From assembly GCF_001426245.1 (NCBI RefSeq), contig NZ_LMCM01000005.1, forward strand, positions 310,001 to 374,000: a stretch of 64,000 nucleotides of DNA, written 5' to 3'. Both the position numbers and the translations under genes were made by a program. Source of the DNA: Phycicoccus sp. Root101. Lineage in GTDB: Bacteria > Actinomycetota > Actinomycetes > Actinomycetales > Dermatophilaceae. Below the pieces are notes generated by a model. It worked only from the letters and a program-made list of their open reading frames with translations, ran no database searches and had not been told where the DNA came from. Within the stretch, counting starts at the first letter, position 1; each line of letters begins with the position of its first letter. Shown in pieces: positions 51,569 through 59,662 of the stretch.

Positions 51569-54500
51569 ATGACGCTTGCCCCGCCGCACCGCATGACCGA
51601 GGTCGACGCCGGTCAGGCGGTGGCGGTGTCGACCGTCACCGCGGTGCTCGTCCTCCGAGGCCCGGCCTCGGCCCTGCCGCAGACCCTCGACTCCCTCGCC
51701 CGCCAGTCCCGCCGGCCGGACCGGTTGGTCGTGGTCGACCCCGGCGTGGACGGTGGCATCGTCGAGGCGGTCCGCAGCCACGCCGAGCTGGCGGCGGCGA
51801 TCCCCGACACGTCCTTCGTCACGGTCCCGGCGAGCTCTTCGGTCGCCCGGGCCGTCCACGTCGCCCTGGCTGCGCAGGCCACGCCCGAGGCCACGCCCGA
51901 CGCCGAGTCCCACGCCGAGTCCCACATCGGGTCCCACATCGGGTCCGGCACCGGGTCGGAGGCTGATTCCCCTGCGGTGCAGGAGAGCTCGTCGACCGAG
52001 CACCTGTGGGTGCTGACCTGCGACAGCGCTGCCGCGCCGATGACGCTGGCCCGGCTGCTCGACGCCGTGCGCCGCTCCCCGTCCGTGGGCATCGCCGGCC
52101 CCAAGCTCCTCGACTGGACCCTGCCCGGCGCCCTGCGGTCGGTCGGGCTCCAGCTGACCCGTAGCGGGCGCATCATCCCGTCGCCCGTCGTGGGCGAGCC
52201 CGACCAGGGCCAGTACGACCGGCGCACCGACGTCCTGGCCGTCCCGGCCACCGGGATGCTCGTCGAGCGTGGGCTGTACGAGCGCCTCGCCGGCCCCGAC
52301 CGGGCCTTCGGCGGCTTCGGCGCCGACATCGACTTCTCCTGGCGCGCGCACCAGAGCGGCCGGCGCGTGGTCGTCGTGCCCCGGGCCACCCTGCGCACCG
52401 GTGCTCCCGACCGGGTCGCTGCCGACGACGGTGTTGGCGCCGGCGCCGACGCCCACGGCCTGACGGAGGGCATCTTCGGGGCCCCGCTGCTGCTCGGTGA
52501 CGAGTCGGTCGCCGCTACGGACGCCGATGCCCAGCGAGGGACGCCAGGCCCTGCCTCCGCTGCGGACAGCCCGAACCGGCAGCGCCGCCAGGCCCGCCGC
52601 GTCGCCCTGGCCCGCTGCGCCTGGTGGGCGCTGCCGCTGCTGACGGTGTGGATCGCCGTGTCGAGCCTGGTCGCGGCCCTGGCGCTCCTGGTCGCCAAGC
52701 GGCCCCGAGCGGCCTGGGCCGAGCTGTCCGACCTCGGCGCGGTGCTCACGCCGTGGCGCGTCCTGGGCGCCCGCTGGCGCTCGCGCGGCACCCGGACCGT
52801 GCGCCGTCGCGACCTCAAGGGCCTGTTCGTCACCCAGTCGACCGTGCTGCGGCACACCGGTGACCTCGTGCACGACCAGGTCGCCTTCGACGACGGCCGC
52901 CTCGTCCCGACCGCCTCCGAGCTCGTCGAGCCCGGCCCGGTCGCCGACGAGGTGCAGGACCTCAACATCCTCGGCTCGACGTGGGCGTCCCGGTTCGCCC
53001 GCAACCCCGGCCTGCTCGCGGTCCTCCTCGTCACCGTCACCTCGCTCGCGGCGACCCGCAGCATGGGTGGGAGCGTCGTCGACCGCCTGTCCCAGGGCGT
53101 CGTCGGCGGTGAGCTGCTCGGCGGCAGGGCCACGGCCGGCGCCACCTGGCACGCGTGGCTCGACGGCTGGCACGGCGCCGGGCTCGGCTCGTCGGGCGAG
53201 CAGGGCCCCCACCTCGTGGTCCTGGCCGGCCTGGCCTGGCTGGTCACCCACGTCCCCGTCCTGGGCGCCCCCGACAGCCCCCTCGGCTCTGCCGTCGCCG
53301 TCCTGGTGACGCTGGCCATGCCGCTGGCCACCTTCACGGCCTACCTCGCCGGCCGCGTCGTCACCCGGTCGGCCTGGCCGCGGGGACTGGCCGCGCTGGC
53401 CTGGGGCAGCACCGCGGTCCTCACCACGGCCGTGGCGGCGGGGCGACTGGGTGCGGTCGTGGCCGCCGTGCTCCTCCCGCTCGTGGTCGCCGGGTTCGTG
53501 CTGGCTGCCCGCCGAGGTGGGTCGGCCACGGTGACGGCCGCCACCGTGCTCGCCACCGCAGTCCTCGGTGCCTTCGTGCCGGCCTACCTGCCGCTCGCCG
53601 CCCTCGTCGCCGTCCTCGTCGTGGTGCTCGGCCACGGACTGGCCCGACTCCGGGGCCTGGCGCTGCTGGTCGGCCCCGTCGTGCTGCTCGGCCCGTGGGT
53701 CCAGACCCTCGTCGACCAGCCCCACCTCTTCCTCACCGGTCCCGGACTCTCGGTCTGGGGCGCGGGTCAGGCGCTGCCCTGGCAGCTGGCGTTGCTGCAC
53801 CCGGGTGGCCCCGCCTCCTACCCCGTCCTCGTCTCGGCTCCCATCGTCCTGGCCGGTGTCCTCGGGCTGGTGCGCGGTGGCGCCGGCCGCGGCTGGGCCG
53901 CGACGGCCCTCGCCGCCCTGGGCCTGGTGGGCCTCGCGTATGCCGTCCTCGCACCGCGGTTGGTCCTCGGCACCGTCCCGGCCGGTGACCCCGGTGCCGG
54001 GAGGGTGGTGACCGCCTGGTCTGGCACCGGGCTGTCGCTGCTCGCCCTGGCCCTCCTCGCGGCCGCGCTGCTCGGCACCCAGGGACTGGCGGTGCGCCAC
54101 TCGACCGGTGGCTGGGTCGCCCTCCTGCGCTGGCCGATCGCCGCCTCGGTCATCGTGGCCGTCGTCTCCGCGGTGGGCTGGACCACGTGGCACACCCTCG
54201 GCGACACCCTGGGCACCTGGACCGACCCACGACCGGCTGTGGCCATTGACCAGGCGGAGAGCGGCATCGGCAACCGCATGCTGCTGCTCGAGCCGGAGAC
54301 GTCCGGACTCGCCTACTCCCTCCTCGGGCGCGAACCCGGTGCCGTCGCCCGGGTGCTGCCCGCCACGTCGCAGGGACGGCCCGACCCGGCAGCCCTGACC
54401 GGGGCCGTGAGCCACCTCTTCGAGACCGGTGCCGGCCCGGACGAGCTCGACCCGTCGCGGGACCTGTCCGACCTGGCCGTCGGCTTCGTGGGACTGCGCA

Positions 54501-54973
54501 CCGACGGCGACGACCCCAGGGTCCGGGTGCTCGACGGCACCGCCGGCCTCAGCCGCCTCGGCGAGCACGACGGTGTGCTGTTCTGGCGCGTCCTGCCCGG
54601 TGGCGGCGACGCACGCGATGACGCCGTGGCACCGTCCCGGGTCCGGATCGTGACGGCGGGTGCCCAGCAGGCGCTGCCGCTCGACGGCGACCACGGCCGC
54701 CTCGTGGCCCGGGCGGTCGTGCCGCCGAAGGCCACCCTCGTCCTCGCCGAGCCCGCCGAGTGGCTCCGCCACGCCCGGGTGAGCGTGGACGGTGCCGCCG
54801 TGGCACCCGAGGGCGACACGGCGGCATACCGGCTCCCGGCTGGCTCGCACACGATCACGGTGCAGGTGCTGCCCGCCTCCCCGCTCTGGCGCTGGGTGCA
54901 GGGCGCGGCCCTGCTGCTCGTCGTGTTCCTCGCCATCCCGTTCGGCACGCGCGCCTCGAGGAGGCGGAAGTGA
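51569..54973 (+). CDS. Very large GT2-type membrane glycosyltransferase
   Basis: 1134 residues. The GT2-like domain (20-330) is divergent: TVTAVLVLRGPASALPQTLDSLARQ, LTCDSAAAPMTLARLLDAV, AVPATGMLVERGLYERLAGPD, FGADIDFSWRAHQSGRRVVVVP. About a dozen helices span 345-880, and an outer C-terminal domain (900-1100) is followed by a last helix. I recognise the actinobacterial whiB2-adjacent GT2 that precedes DUF5719; its polymer is unknown. In-frame short repeats occur near residues 105-130 (SHAESHIGSHIGS). Stop overlaps the GTG of the next gene. Confidence 0.85.
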   Translation: MTLAPPHRMTEVDAGQAVAVSTVTAVLVLRGPASALPQTLDSLARQSRRPDRLVVVDPGVDGGIVEAVRSHAELAAAIPDTSFVTVPASSSVARAVHVALAAQATPEATPDAESHAESHIGSHIGSGTGSEADSPAVQESSSTEHLWVLTCDSAAAPMTLARLLDAVRRSPSVGIAGPKLLDWTLPGALRSVGLQLTRSGRIIPSPVVGEPDQGQYDRRTDVLAVPATGMLVERGLYERLAGPDRAFGGFGADIDFSWRAHQSGRRVVVVPRATLRTGAPDRVAADDGVGAGADAHGLTEGIFGAPLLLGDESVAATDADAQRGTPGPASAADSPNRQRRQARRVALARCAWWALPLLTVWIAVSSLVAALALLVAKRPRAAWAELSDLGAVLTPWRVLGARWRSRGTRTVRRRDLKGLFVTQSTVLRHTGDLVHDQVAFDDGRLVPTASELVEPGPVADEVQDLNILGSTWASRFARNPGLLAVLLVTVTSLAATRSMGGSVVDRLSQGVVGGELLGGRATAGATWHAWLDGWHGAGLGSSGEQGPHLVVLAGLAWLVTHVPVLGAPDSPLGSAVAVLVTLAMPLATFTAYLAGRVVTRSAWPRGLAALAWGSTAVLTTAVAAGRLGAVVAAVLLPLVVAGFVLAARRGGSATVTAATVLATAVLGAFVPAYLPLAALVAVLVVVLGHGLARLRGLALLVGPVVLLGPWVQTLVDQPHLFLTGPGLSVWGAGQALPWQLALLHPGGPASYPVLVSAPIVLAGVLGLVRGGAGRGWAATALAALGLVGLAYAVLAPRLVLGTVPAGDPGAGRVVTAWSGTGLSLLALALLAAALLGTQGLAVRHSTGGWVALLRWPIAASVIVAVVSAVGWTTWHTLGDTLGTWTDPRPAVAIDQAESGIGNRMLLLEPETSGLAYSLLGREPGAVARVLPATSQGRPDPAALTGAVSHLFETGAGPDELDPSRDLSDLAVGFVGLRTDGDDPRVRVLDGTAGLSRLGEHDGVLFWRVLPGGGDARDDAVAPSRVRIVTAGAQQALPLDGDHGRLVARAVVPPKATLVLAEPAEWLRHARVSVDGAAVAPEGDTAAYRLPAGSHTITVQVLPASPLWRWVQGAALLLVVFLAIPFGTRASRRRK

Positions 54974-56460
54974 ACCCCCTCGTCGGCGGCGTCGCCCGCG
55001 CCACCCTCGCCGCGGCGGCAGGGGTGGGCATCGTCCTCGGCGCCGTGCACGTCCAGGGGGCCCTGGCCGTCGGACCGGCGCCGGGCACCCCCGCCGCCGC
55101 CCGCACGGCGACCGATGCCGTCCGGGGCTCCGCGCTGGTGTGCCCCGGCCCCGAGCTCGAGGGGGTTCCCGGTCTCGACGACGTGCCCGTGACGCCGCGG
55201 GTCGCCGCGGCCTCGGCACCGTTGCGGACGCTGACGGGGACGACCCCCTCCGCCACCCCCGGCGCGGTCGGCCTCACCCGGCTGCCCGGTGCCGGACTGG
55301 GCGGTCCCGTCACGGAACGCGCCACGAACGCCACGGCAGACCTCCCCCCCACGACCGGCGCCCTCGTCTCGGGCAGCCAGTCGCTGGCGCCGGGGCTGGC
55401 CGCAGCCCAGTCCTGGCTGCTGCCGACCGGCGACCACCGGGCCCTCGTCTCGGCAGCGTGCACCCCGGCCACCGCCGAGGCGTGGCTGCTGGCGGGAGGC
55501 GCCGCCCCCGGCCGCCAGGAACGCCTCGTGCTCACCAACCCCGGCGGCAACCCCGTCACGGTCGACGTGACCCTGCACGGTCCCGACGGCGTCGTCGCGG
55601 CCTCACAGGGCAAGGGCATCGTCGTCCCGGCCCGAGGTCGCACCGCGTTCCTGCTCGACTCCATCTCCGGTGACGTCACGACCCCCGTGGTGCACGTCGT
55701 CGCCGACGGCGGCGTGGTCTCGGCCGTGGTCAACGACCTCTGGCTCGACGGAACGCGCTCCGCTGGCTCCGACGACGCGCTCCCCGCCGCGGAACCCTCG
55801 CGCGACCAGGTCGTTCCGGCCGTCTCCATCGACGGGTCGGCGGTGCTGCGGGTGGCGGTGCCCGGTGACTCCGAGGCCGTCGTCCAGGCGCGGGTCCTCA
55901 CGCCGCAGGGTCCCCGTGCCCTGCCGACCGGGGGTGTCACCCGGATCGACGGGGGACAGGTCCGGGACATCGACCTCAGCAAGCTGCCCAAGGGTGCCGT
56001 CGCCCTCCAGGTCCGTGCCGACGTCCCGGTGGTCGCGGGGGCGATGGTCACCCGTGGCACGGCCCCGGCACCCACCGACCTCGCGTGGTCGACCTCGACA
56101 CCGCCCCTGACCGGCGTGGCGGGGATGCCGCTGGTCGACCCGGCAGGCAGCACCAAGCCCCTGGCCCGCCTGCTGGCCCTCACCGCCACCGGTGCCTCGG
56201 CCGGCGTCGAGGTCGTCACGGTGGACCCGCAGGGCGTCCAGAAGTCGGTGCGCCTCGACGTCCCCGAGGACGCCACCACGGCCGTCGCCGTCACCGGCGC
56301 GCGTTCGGTGTGGGTGCACCGCACCTCGGGCACCGGCGAGCTGCGCGCCGGGGTCGTGTCCACCCTGACCGACGCCGTCGGCACCCTGGTGACGACGACG
56401 CCGTTGCGCGACACCGCTTTGCGCACGACCACGGTCGGGCTGCGCGAGGTCCTGCGCTAG
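54970..56460 (+). CDS. DUF5719 family exported protein
   Basis: 496 residues, GTG 54970 overlapping the GT2 stop (GTGA). N-terminal helix (AAAAGVGIVLGAVHVQGAL), two Cys in the outer part (ALVCPGPE, SAACTPATA), then repeated beta segments: RLVLTNPGGNPVTVDVTLHGPDG, VVVPARGR-like, HVVADGGVVSAVVND. Looks like an extracytoplasmic beta-sandwich protein. Consistently paired with the preceding GT2 in actinobacteria, so probably a partner in the same surface pathway. Function unknown. Confidence 0.85.
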   Translation: MNPLVGGVARATLAAAAGVGIVLGAVHVQGALAVGPAPGTPAAARTATDAVRGSALVCPGPELEGVPGLDDVPVTPRVAAASAPLRTLTGTTPSATPGAVGLTRLPGAGLGGPVTERATNATADLPPTTGALVSGSQSLAPGLAAAQSWLLPTGDHRALVSAACTPATAEAWLLAGGAAPGRQERLVLTNPGGNPVTVDVTLHGPDGVVAASQGKGIVVPARGRTAFLLDSISGDVTTPVVHVVADGGVVSAVVNDLWLDGTRSAGSDDALPAAEPSRDQVVPAVSIDGSAVLRVAVPGDSEAVVQARVLTPQGPRALPTGGVTRIDGGQVRDIDLSKLPKGAVALQVRADVPVVAGAMVTRGTAPAPTDLAWSTSTPPLTGVAGMPLVDPAGSTKPLARLLALTATGASAGVEVVTVDPQGVQKSVRLDVPEDATTAVAVTGARSVWVHRTSGTGELRAGVVSTLTDAVGTLVTTTPLRDTALRTTTVGLREVLR

Positions 56461-56509
56461 ACCCGGTGACGGATCCCGACGGCAGGCCAACCCGCACTGC
56501 CGGAACCGC

Positions 56510-56962
56510 CTAGTCGGACTCGCCGTCGCCGTAGCGGGGGTCGAGGTCACCGGGCTGCAGGCCGAAGAGGGCGGCCACCTGCTCCACCACGACGTCGCCG
56601 ATGATCGCGGTGAGCTCGCGCTGGTCCTGCGCCCTGGCCTCGACCGGTCGGCGGTAGATCACGATGCGGGCCGGTTGACGTCCGTGTGCCGGGAAGACCC
56701 GGCCGAGGGCGACGCCATCGCGCTCCCACGGTGCCGGCTCGGTGGTGGGGACGTCCTCGACGGCGAACTCGACCTCGTGGAACCGCGGACCGAGCCGCGC
56801 CTCGAGCCGGGCCGCGCTGTCCAGGACCAGGTCGTCGAACCGCTCACGCCGCGACACCATCGACGGCACCGACGGCCAAGCGAGCGGCCCACGCACGCCC
56901 CGGCCGTGGCGGTCCCGTCGAGGACCCCCGGGACGGGCCGCGGGGGAGCCGGACGAAGTCAC
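56510..56962 (-). CDS. Metallopeptidase-family protein lacking the HExxH motif
   Basis: 150 residues. RFDDLVLDSAARLEARLG, FAVEDVPTTEPAPWE, RIVIYRRPVEARAQDQREL and VVVEQVAALFGLQPGDLDPRYG identify the Rv3259-like family found beside whiB2. Where zinc peptidases of this family have HExxHxFG, this protein has VEQVAALFG, so metal binding and proteolysis are doubtful. GTG 56962. Divergent from DUF3499 (59-bp gap). Confidence 0.85.
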   Translation of the reverse strand: MTSSGSPAARPGGPRRDRHGRGVRGPLAWPSVPSMVSRRERFDDLVLDSAARLEARLGPRFHEVEFAVEDVPTTEPAPWERDGVALGRVFPAHGRQPARIVIYRRPVEARAQDQRELTAIIGDVVVEQVAALFGLQPGDLDPRYGDGESD

Positions 56963-57021
56963 GTGCCCACCCTACGGCGTGCCGGGCAGGCACCCGTCGG
57001 GCGCTGACATAGAGTCCCCCC

Positions 57022-57432
57022 GTGAGTCTGTCCAGAAGGTGTTCCCGCACCGCGTGCCCGAAGGCCGCCATCGCGACACTCACCTACGTCTATGCCGACC
57101 AGACCGCCGTGGTCGGCCCCCTGGCGACGTATGCCGAGCCGCACACCTACGACCTGTGCCGGGACCACGCCGAGGGGCTCACCGCGCCCCGTGGCTGGGA
57201 GATCGTGCGGCTGTCGGGGGAGTACGTCGAGCCGGAGCCGTCCCACGACGACCTGCTGGCCCTGGCCAACGCCGTGCGCGAGGCGGGCCGACCGCGCCTC
57301 GGGGAGCAGCCGCAGGCGCGCGCTGCCGGTCACGGCGCGGCCCACCCCACCGTCCGTGCCTCCGACGAGGACGCCTCCGGCGCCGTCGAGACCGGTCGGC
57401 GAGGGCACCTGCGCGTCCTGCGCGACCTCTGA
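57022..57432 (+). CDS. DUF3499 family zinc-ribbon-like protein
   Basis: 136 residues. RRCSRTACPKAA and TYDLCRDHAEG give a C-x4-C ... C-x2-H metal site; LATYAEPHTYDLC and GWEIVRL are family landmarks. Homologue of mycobacterial Rv3258c, normally directly upstream of manB. Here its last 22 coding bases plus the next base are repeated 2.2 kb downstream, where manB starts. GTG 57022. Confidence 0.9.
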   Translation: MSLSRRCSRTACPKAAIATLTYVYADQTAVVGPLATYAEPHTYDLCRDHAEGLTAPRGWEIVRLSGEYVEPEPSHDDLLALANAVREAGRPRLGEQPQARAAGHGAAHPTVRASDEDASGAVETGRRGHLRVLRDL

Positions 57433-57433
57433 C
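57411..57433 (+). repeat. 23-bp direct repeat, left copy
   Basis: GCGCGTCCTG at 57411 through CCTCTGAC ending at 57433 is identical over 23 bp to 59622-59644. This copy is the true 3' end of the DUF3499 gene, including its TGA. Confidence 0.95.
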
Positions 57434-57493
57434 GACTCGGGGCGACCCCTGAACGATCCCTAGCCGAAGCGGGAGGCTGCGTACAGGCCTCGG

Positions 57494-59452
57494 TCAATGG
57501 CTCGGGACCAGTCTGCACCGAGCCGCAGTGGTGAGCCCACTTAGCTCGGCGATGGCTGGACAGACGGTCGGGTCGTTCGTGACGACGAGGCGGTTGGGTG
57601 CCTCGAGCGCCGCGACTGCGACGCGAGCCAGCCCGGGGGAATCGTCTCCCCTCACGGTGCCTAGCTGCCCGTCGTCGACGTCCGCGGAACCGGAACGCGA
57701 CGAGGTGAGGGTGTGGAACCACTGGCTGCTCAGAGCCGGTTGCCGGGTTGCGTCGAACCAGACGACGGACGTGTTCTGGGCATCTGCGGGGGAGGTAGCG
57801 AGCGCGGCACGCAACAACGGTGTGGTCGCGGGTGATCCATCCGCAGCCTGTGTCAGAGCCTTGTACGTCTGGCCGGCCAGGGTGAGGGACGGTGTTCCCG
57901 CCCAGAAGCCGAGCCCGAGGGCGTTGACGACGAGGAGGAGCGTTGCGGTGAGCAGGAGCCGAGGACGGTTGAGGGTCCCGCCCGGCGTGACAAGTCCCTG
58001 CAGTGACGCGCAGACCGACGGGAGGGCGACGACGAGGACCACCAGAGCGCTGCCAAGTCCGAGCTTCCAGAAGTAGTAGGAGAGCACGCCGGATGTGGCC
58101 ACCTGGTACGAGCCGAGGGCGAACGCGCTGGCGAGCGCCGTGACACCTGCCGCAACGAGCTCACGGCAGTAGGGGTCATGCCTGTTCGAGGACGCGGACC
58201 ACCAGCAGAACAGCACCACCATCAGAGGCGCCCCCAGGATGGCGATGATGGACAGGTTGACCACCTCGCCGGTCGCCACGAGCTGTCCCGGGACAGACGC
58301 GGCGGTGGGACCCACGAGGGCCAGTCCGGTCCGGACCACTAGGGCTGTAGTGACCAGGACGACGGCCAGCTGGATGAGGGGCCACCTGATGGATCTCCGC
58401 GCGATCCTCCAGAGCAGCCTCGCCGAACCGACGAAGGCGAGCGGGAGCAGCAGAGGCCACTGGGATACGAGCAGGATGGTTGCCCCCCACAGGAAGACCA
58501 GCGAGGGGGATCGTTCGACGTCTTCGACACGACAGAGGAGGAAGACCGCAGCCGTGGCCGCGCAGGCGAGGAGAAAGCTCAGGTGGCCCTGAGCCAAGTT
58601 CGTGGACCCGGGGAAGCCGATGACGAAACCGGCGACTCCGAGGGCGGCGAACGTCTTCACGAACCCTTTCCCGGAGCCGAGTGGATGCAGACAGGCAGCC
58701 GTGAGGCCCCCCGACAGCAGCACGAGGACCAGCGACTGCAGCTGCACGTAGTGGATGAGCTCCGCGCCCACGGAGTCTGAGCCTTCTCCCCAGATGTACC
58801 CGGCAAGGGTGGCCAGCATCCCGTGGAACAGCTGGGGATAGTGAGCGGCGTACTGGGCGCTTTCGTGCCCCAACAGCTGGGCCACGGGCGGCGCGACGCC
58901 ATTTTGCCGCTGCGTGAGGAACATCGAGAGGTGGGCGGCGTGGTCCCACCCTGAGACGCCCCGGACGTTGTTCAGCATGGCGAAGGCGCGGTCTGCGGAG
59001 CCCGGGTGCGCCATGGGCAGCGTGATCGCCCCGCCCAGCACTGCGGCGAGACCGATGAGGAGGTCGCCGCGAGACGCTGTCGGAACGAGGTGCCGCCAGC
59101 CTTCGCGTGCGGCGGCCCAAGCAGCCAGTCCAACCGTCAGTGCGACGAGGATGGCAACGCGGCTGATCGGCCGCCCCGGCGCCGGTACCCATGACAGCAG
59201 TGCGCATGCTCCGGCGGTGGCGAAGATGTTGATGGCCAGCCGCCGATCGAGGTGGGGCGCCGTCGGGAGCACCAGCCAAGCGAGCAAGAGCGGCAGCAAC
59301 GACACGAACCCGTGGCCGGACAGGAGCTGCATGAGCGCGAAAGCCCCGAGGGCAGACAGTGCAGCCATGAGGAAGGAGGTGCGCCTCGGACGTCTCGTGC
59401 CGGGCTGCGCCTCAGTCGCCACGCCTGCCGGGCGCTTCACCGCAGTCGTCAT
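57494..59452 (-). CDS. DUF6541-like polytopic membrane protein inside the insertion
   Basis: 652 residues from ATG 59452 (MTTAVKRPAG). About 12-14 helices in 25-520 and a soluble C-terminal part; GVSGWDHAAHLSMFLTQ and HYPQLFHGMLATLAGYIWG are shared in pattern with the DUF6541 protein at 4656-6680. The extension to 59818 is not family-like. Codon third positions are more mixed (GTT, TCG, AGC, ACG, CAG) than in neighbours, supporting horizontal arrival. Probably a GT-C-like surface polysaccharide enzyme; substrate unknown. Confidence 0.78.
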   Translation of the reverse strand: MTTAVKRPAGVATEAQPGTRRPRRTSFLMAALSALGAFALMQLLSGHGFVSLLPLLLAWLVLPTAPHLDRRLAINIFATAGACALLSWVPAPGRPISRVAILVALTVGLAAWAAAREGWRHLVPTASRGDLLIGLAAVLGGAITLPMAHPGSADRAFAMLNNVRGVSGWDHAAHLSMFLTQRQNGVAPPVAQLLGHESAQYAAHYPQLFHGMLATLAGYIWGEGSDSVGAELIHYVQLQSLVLVLLSGGLTAACLHPLGSGKGFVKTFAALGVAGFVIGFPGSTNLAQGHLSFLLACAATAAVFLLCRVEDVERSPSLVFLWGATILLVSQWPLLLPLAFVGSARLLWRIARRSIRWPLIQLAVVLVTTALVVRTGLALVGPTAASVPGQLVATGEVVNLSIIAILGAPLMVVLFCWWSASSNRHDPYCRELVAAGVTALASAFALGSYQVATSGVLSYYFWKLGLGSALVVLVVALPSVCASLQGLVTPGGTLNRPRLLLTATLLLVVNALGLGFWAGTPSLTLAGQTYKALTQAADGSPATTPLLRAALATSPADAQNTSVVWFDATRQPALSSQWFHTLTSSRSGSADVDDGQLGTVRGDDSPGLARVAVAALEAPNRLVVTNDPTVCPAIAELSGLTTAARCRLVPSH

Positions 59453-59621
59453 CGACGAGGGTGGGTGTGAGGGTCCCGACGGGTCATGCGCAGCGCTCCT
59501 GGGTTGTGCGACGTCACGACGAGGGTACGAGCCCAGGGCGCGGCACCGAGTGATTTGAGTGGAATCAGGACGGTGACCTTCGAAGAAGTATCCGAATGGG
59601 TGATCGCGTCGAGCAGGACGG

Positions 59622-59644
59622 GCGCGTCCTGCGCGACCTCTGAC
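59622..59644 (+). repeat. 23-bp direct repeat, right copy
   Basis: Second copy of the DUF3499 3' end, including its TGA, with no gene in frame before it. It lies 18 bp before the manB GTG start at 59663. Confidence 0.95.
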
Positions 59645-59662
59645 CCCGCTAGGGTTTCGGGC

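Larger units (their letters stand above)
57434..59644. mobile_element. 2.2-kb inserted segment bordered by a 23-bp direct repeat
   Basis: The segment lies between DUF3499 and manB, which are neighbours in related genomes. It is bounded by 57411-57433 and 59622-59644; joining the copies puts the DUF3499 stop 20 bp before the manB GTG, restoring a normal operon spacing. The inside is visibly less GC-rich than its surroundings and has different codon habits. It carries one complete gene (DUF6541, minus strand) and no recognisable integrase or transposase. Integration at a gene 3' end with regeneration of that end resembles att-site use; slippage or homologous exchange are alternatives. Confidence 0.7.

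Noticed and set aside
51227-55219. Very long open frame on the minus strand (1330 codons) opposite whiB2 and the GT2
   Set aside because: Arg/Gly/His-rich shadow of high-GC coding sequence; plus-strand whiB and GT2 have clear motifs, starts and coupling.
57411-59644. Insertion sequence with a 23-bp target duplication
   Set aside because: No transposase and no terminal inverted repeats at the borders; 23 bp is long for a target duplication. Site-specific or homologous integration fits better.
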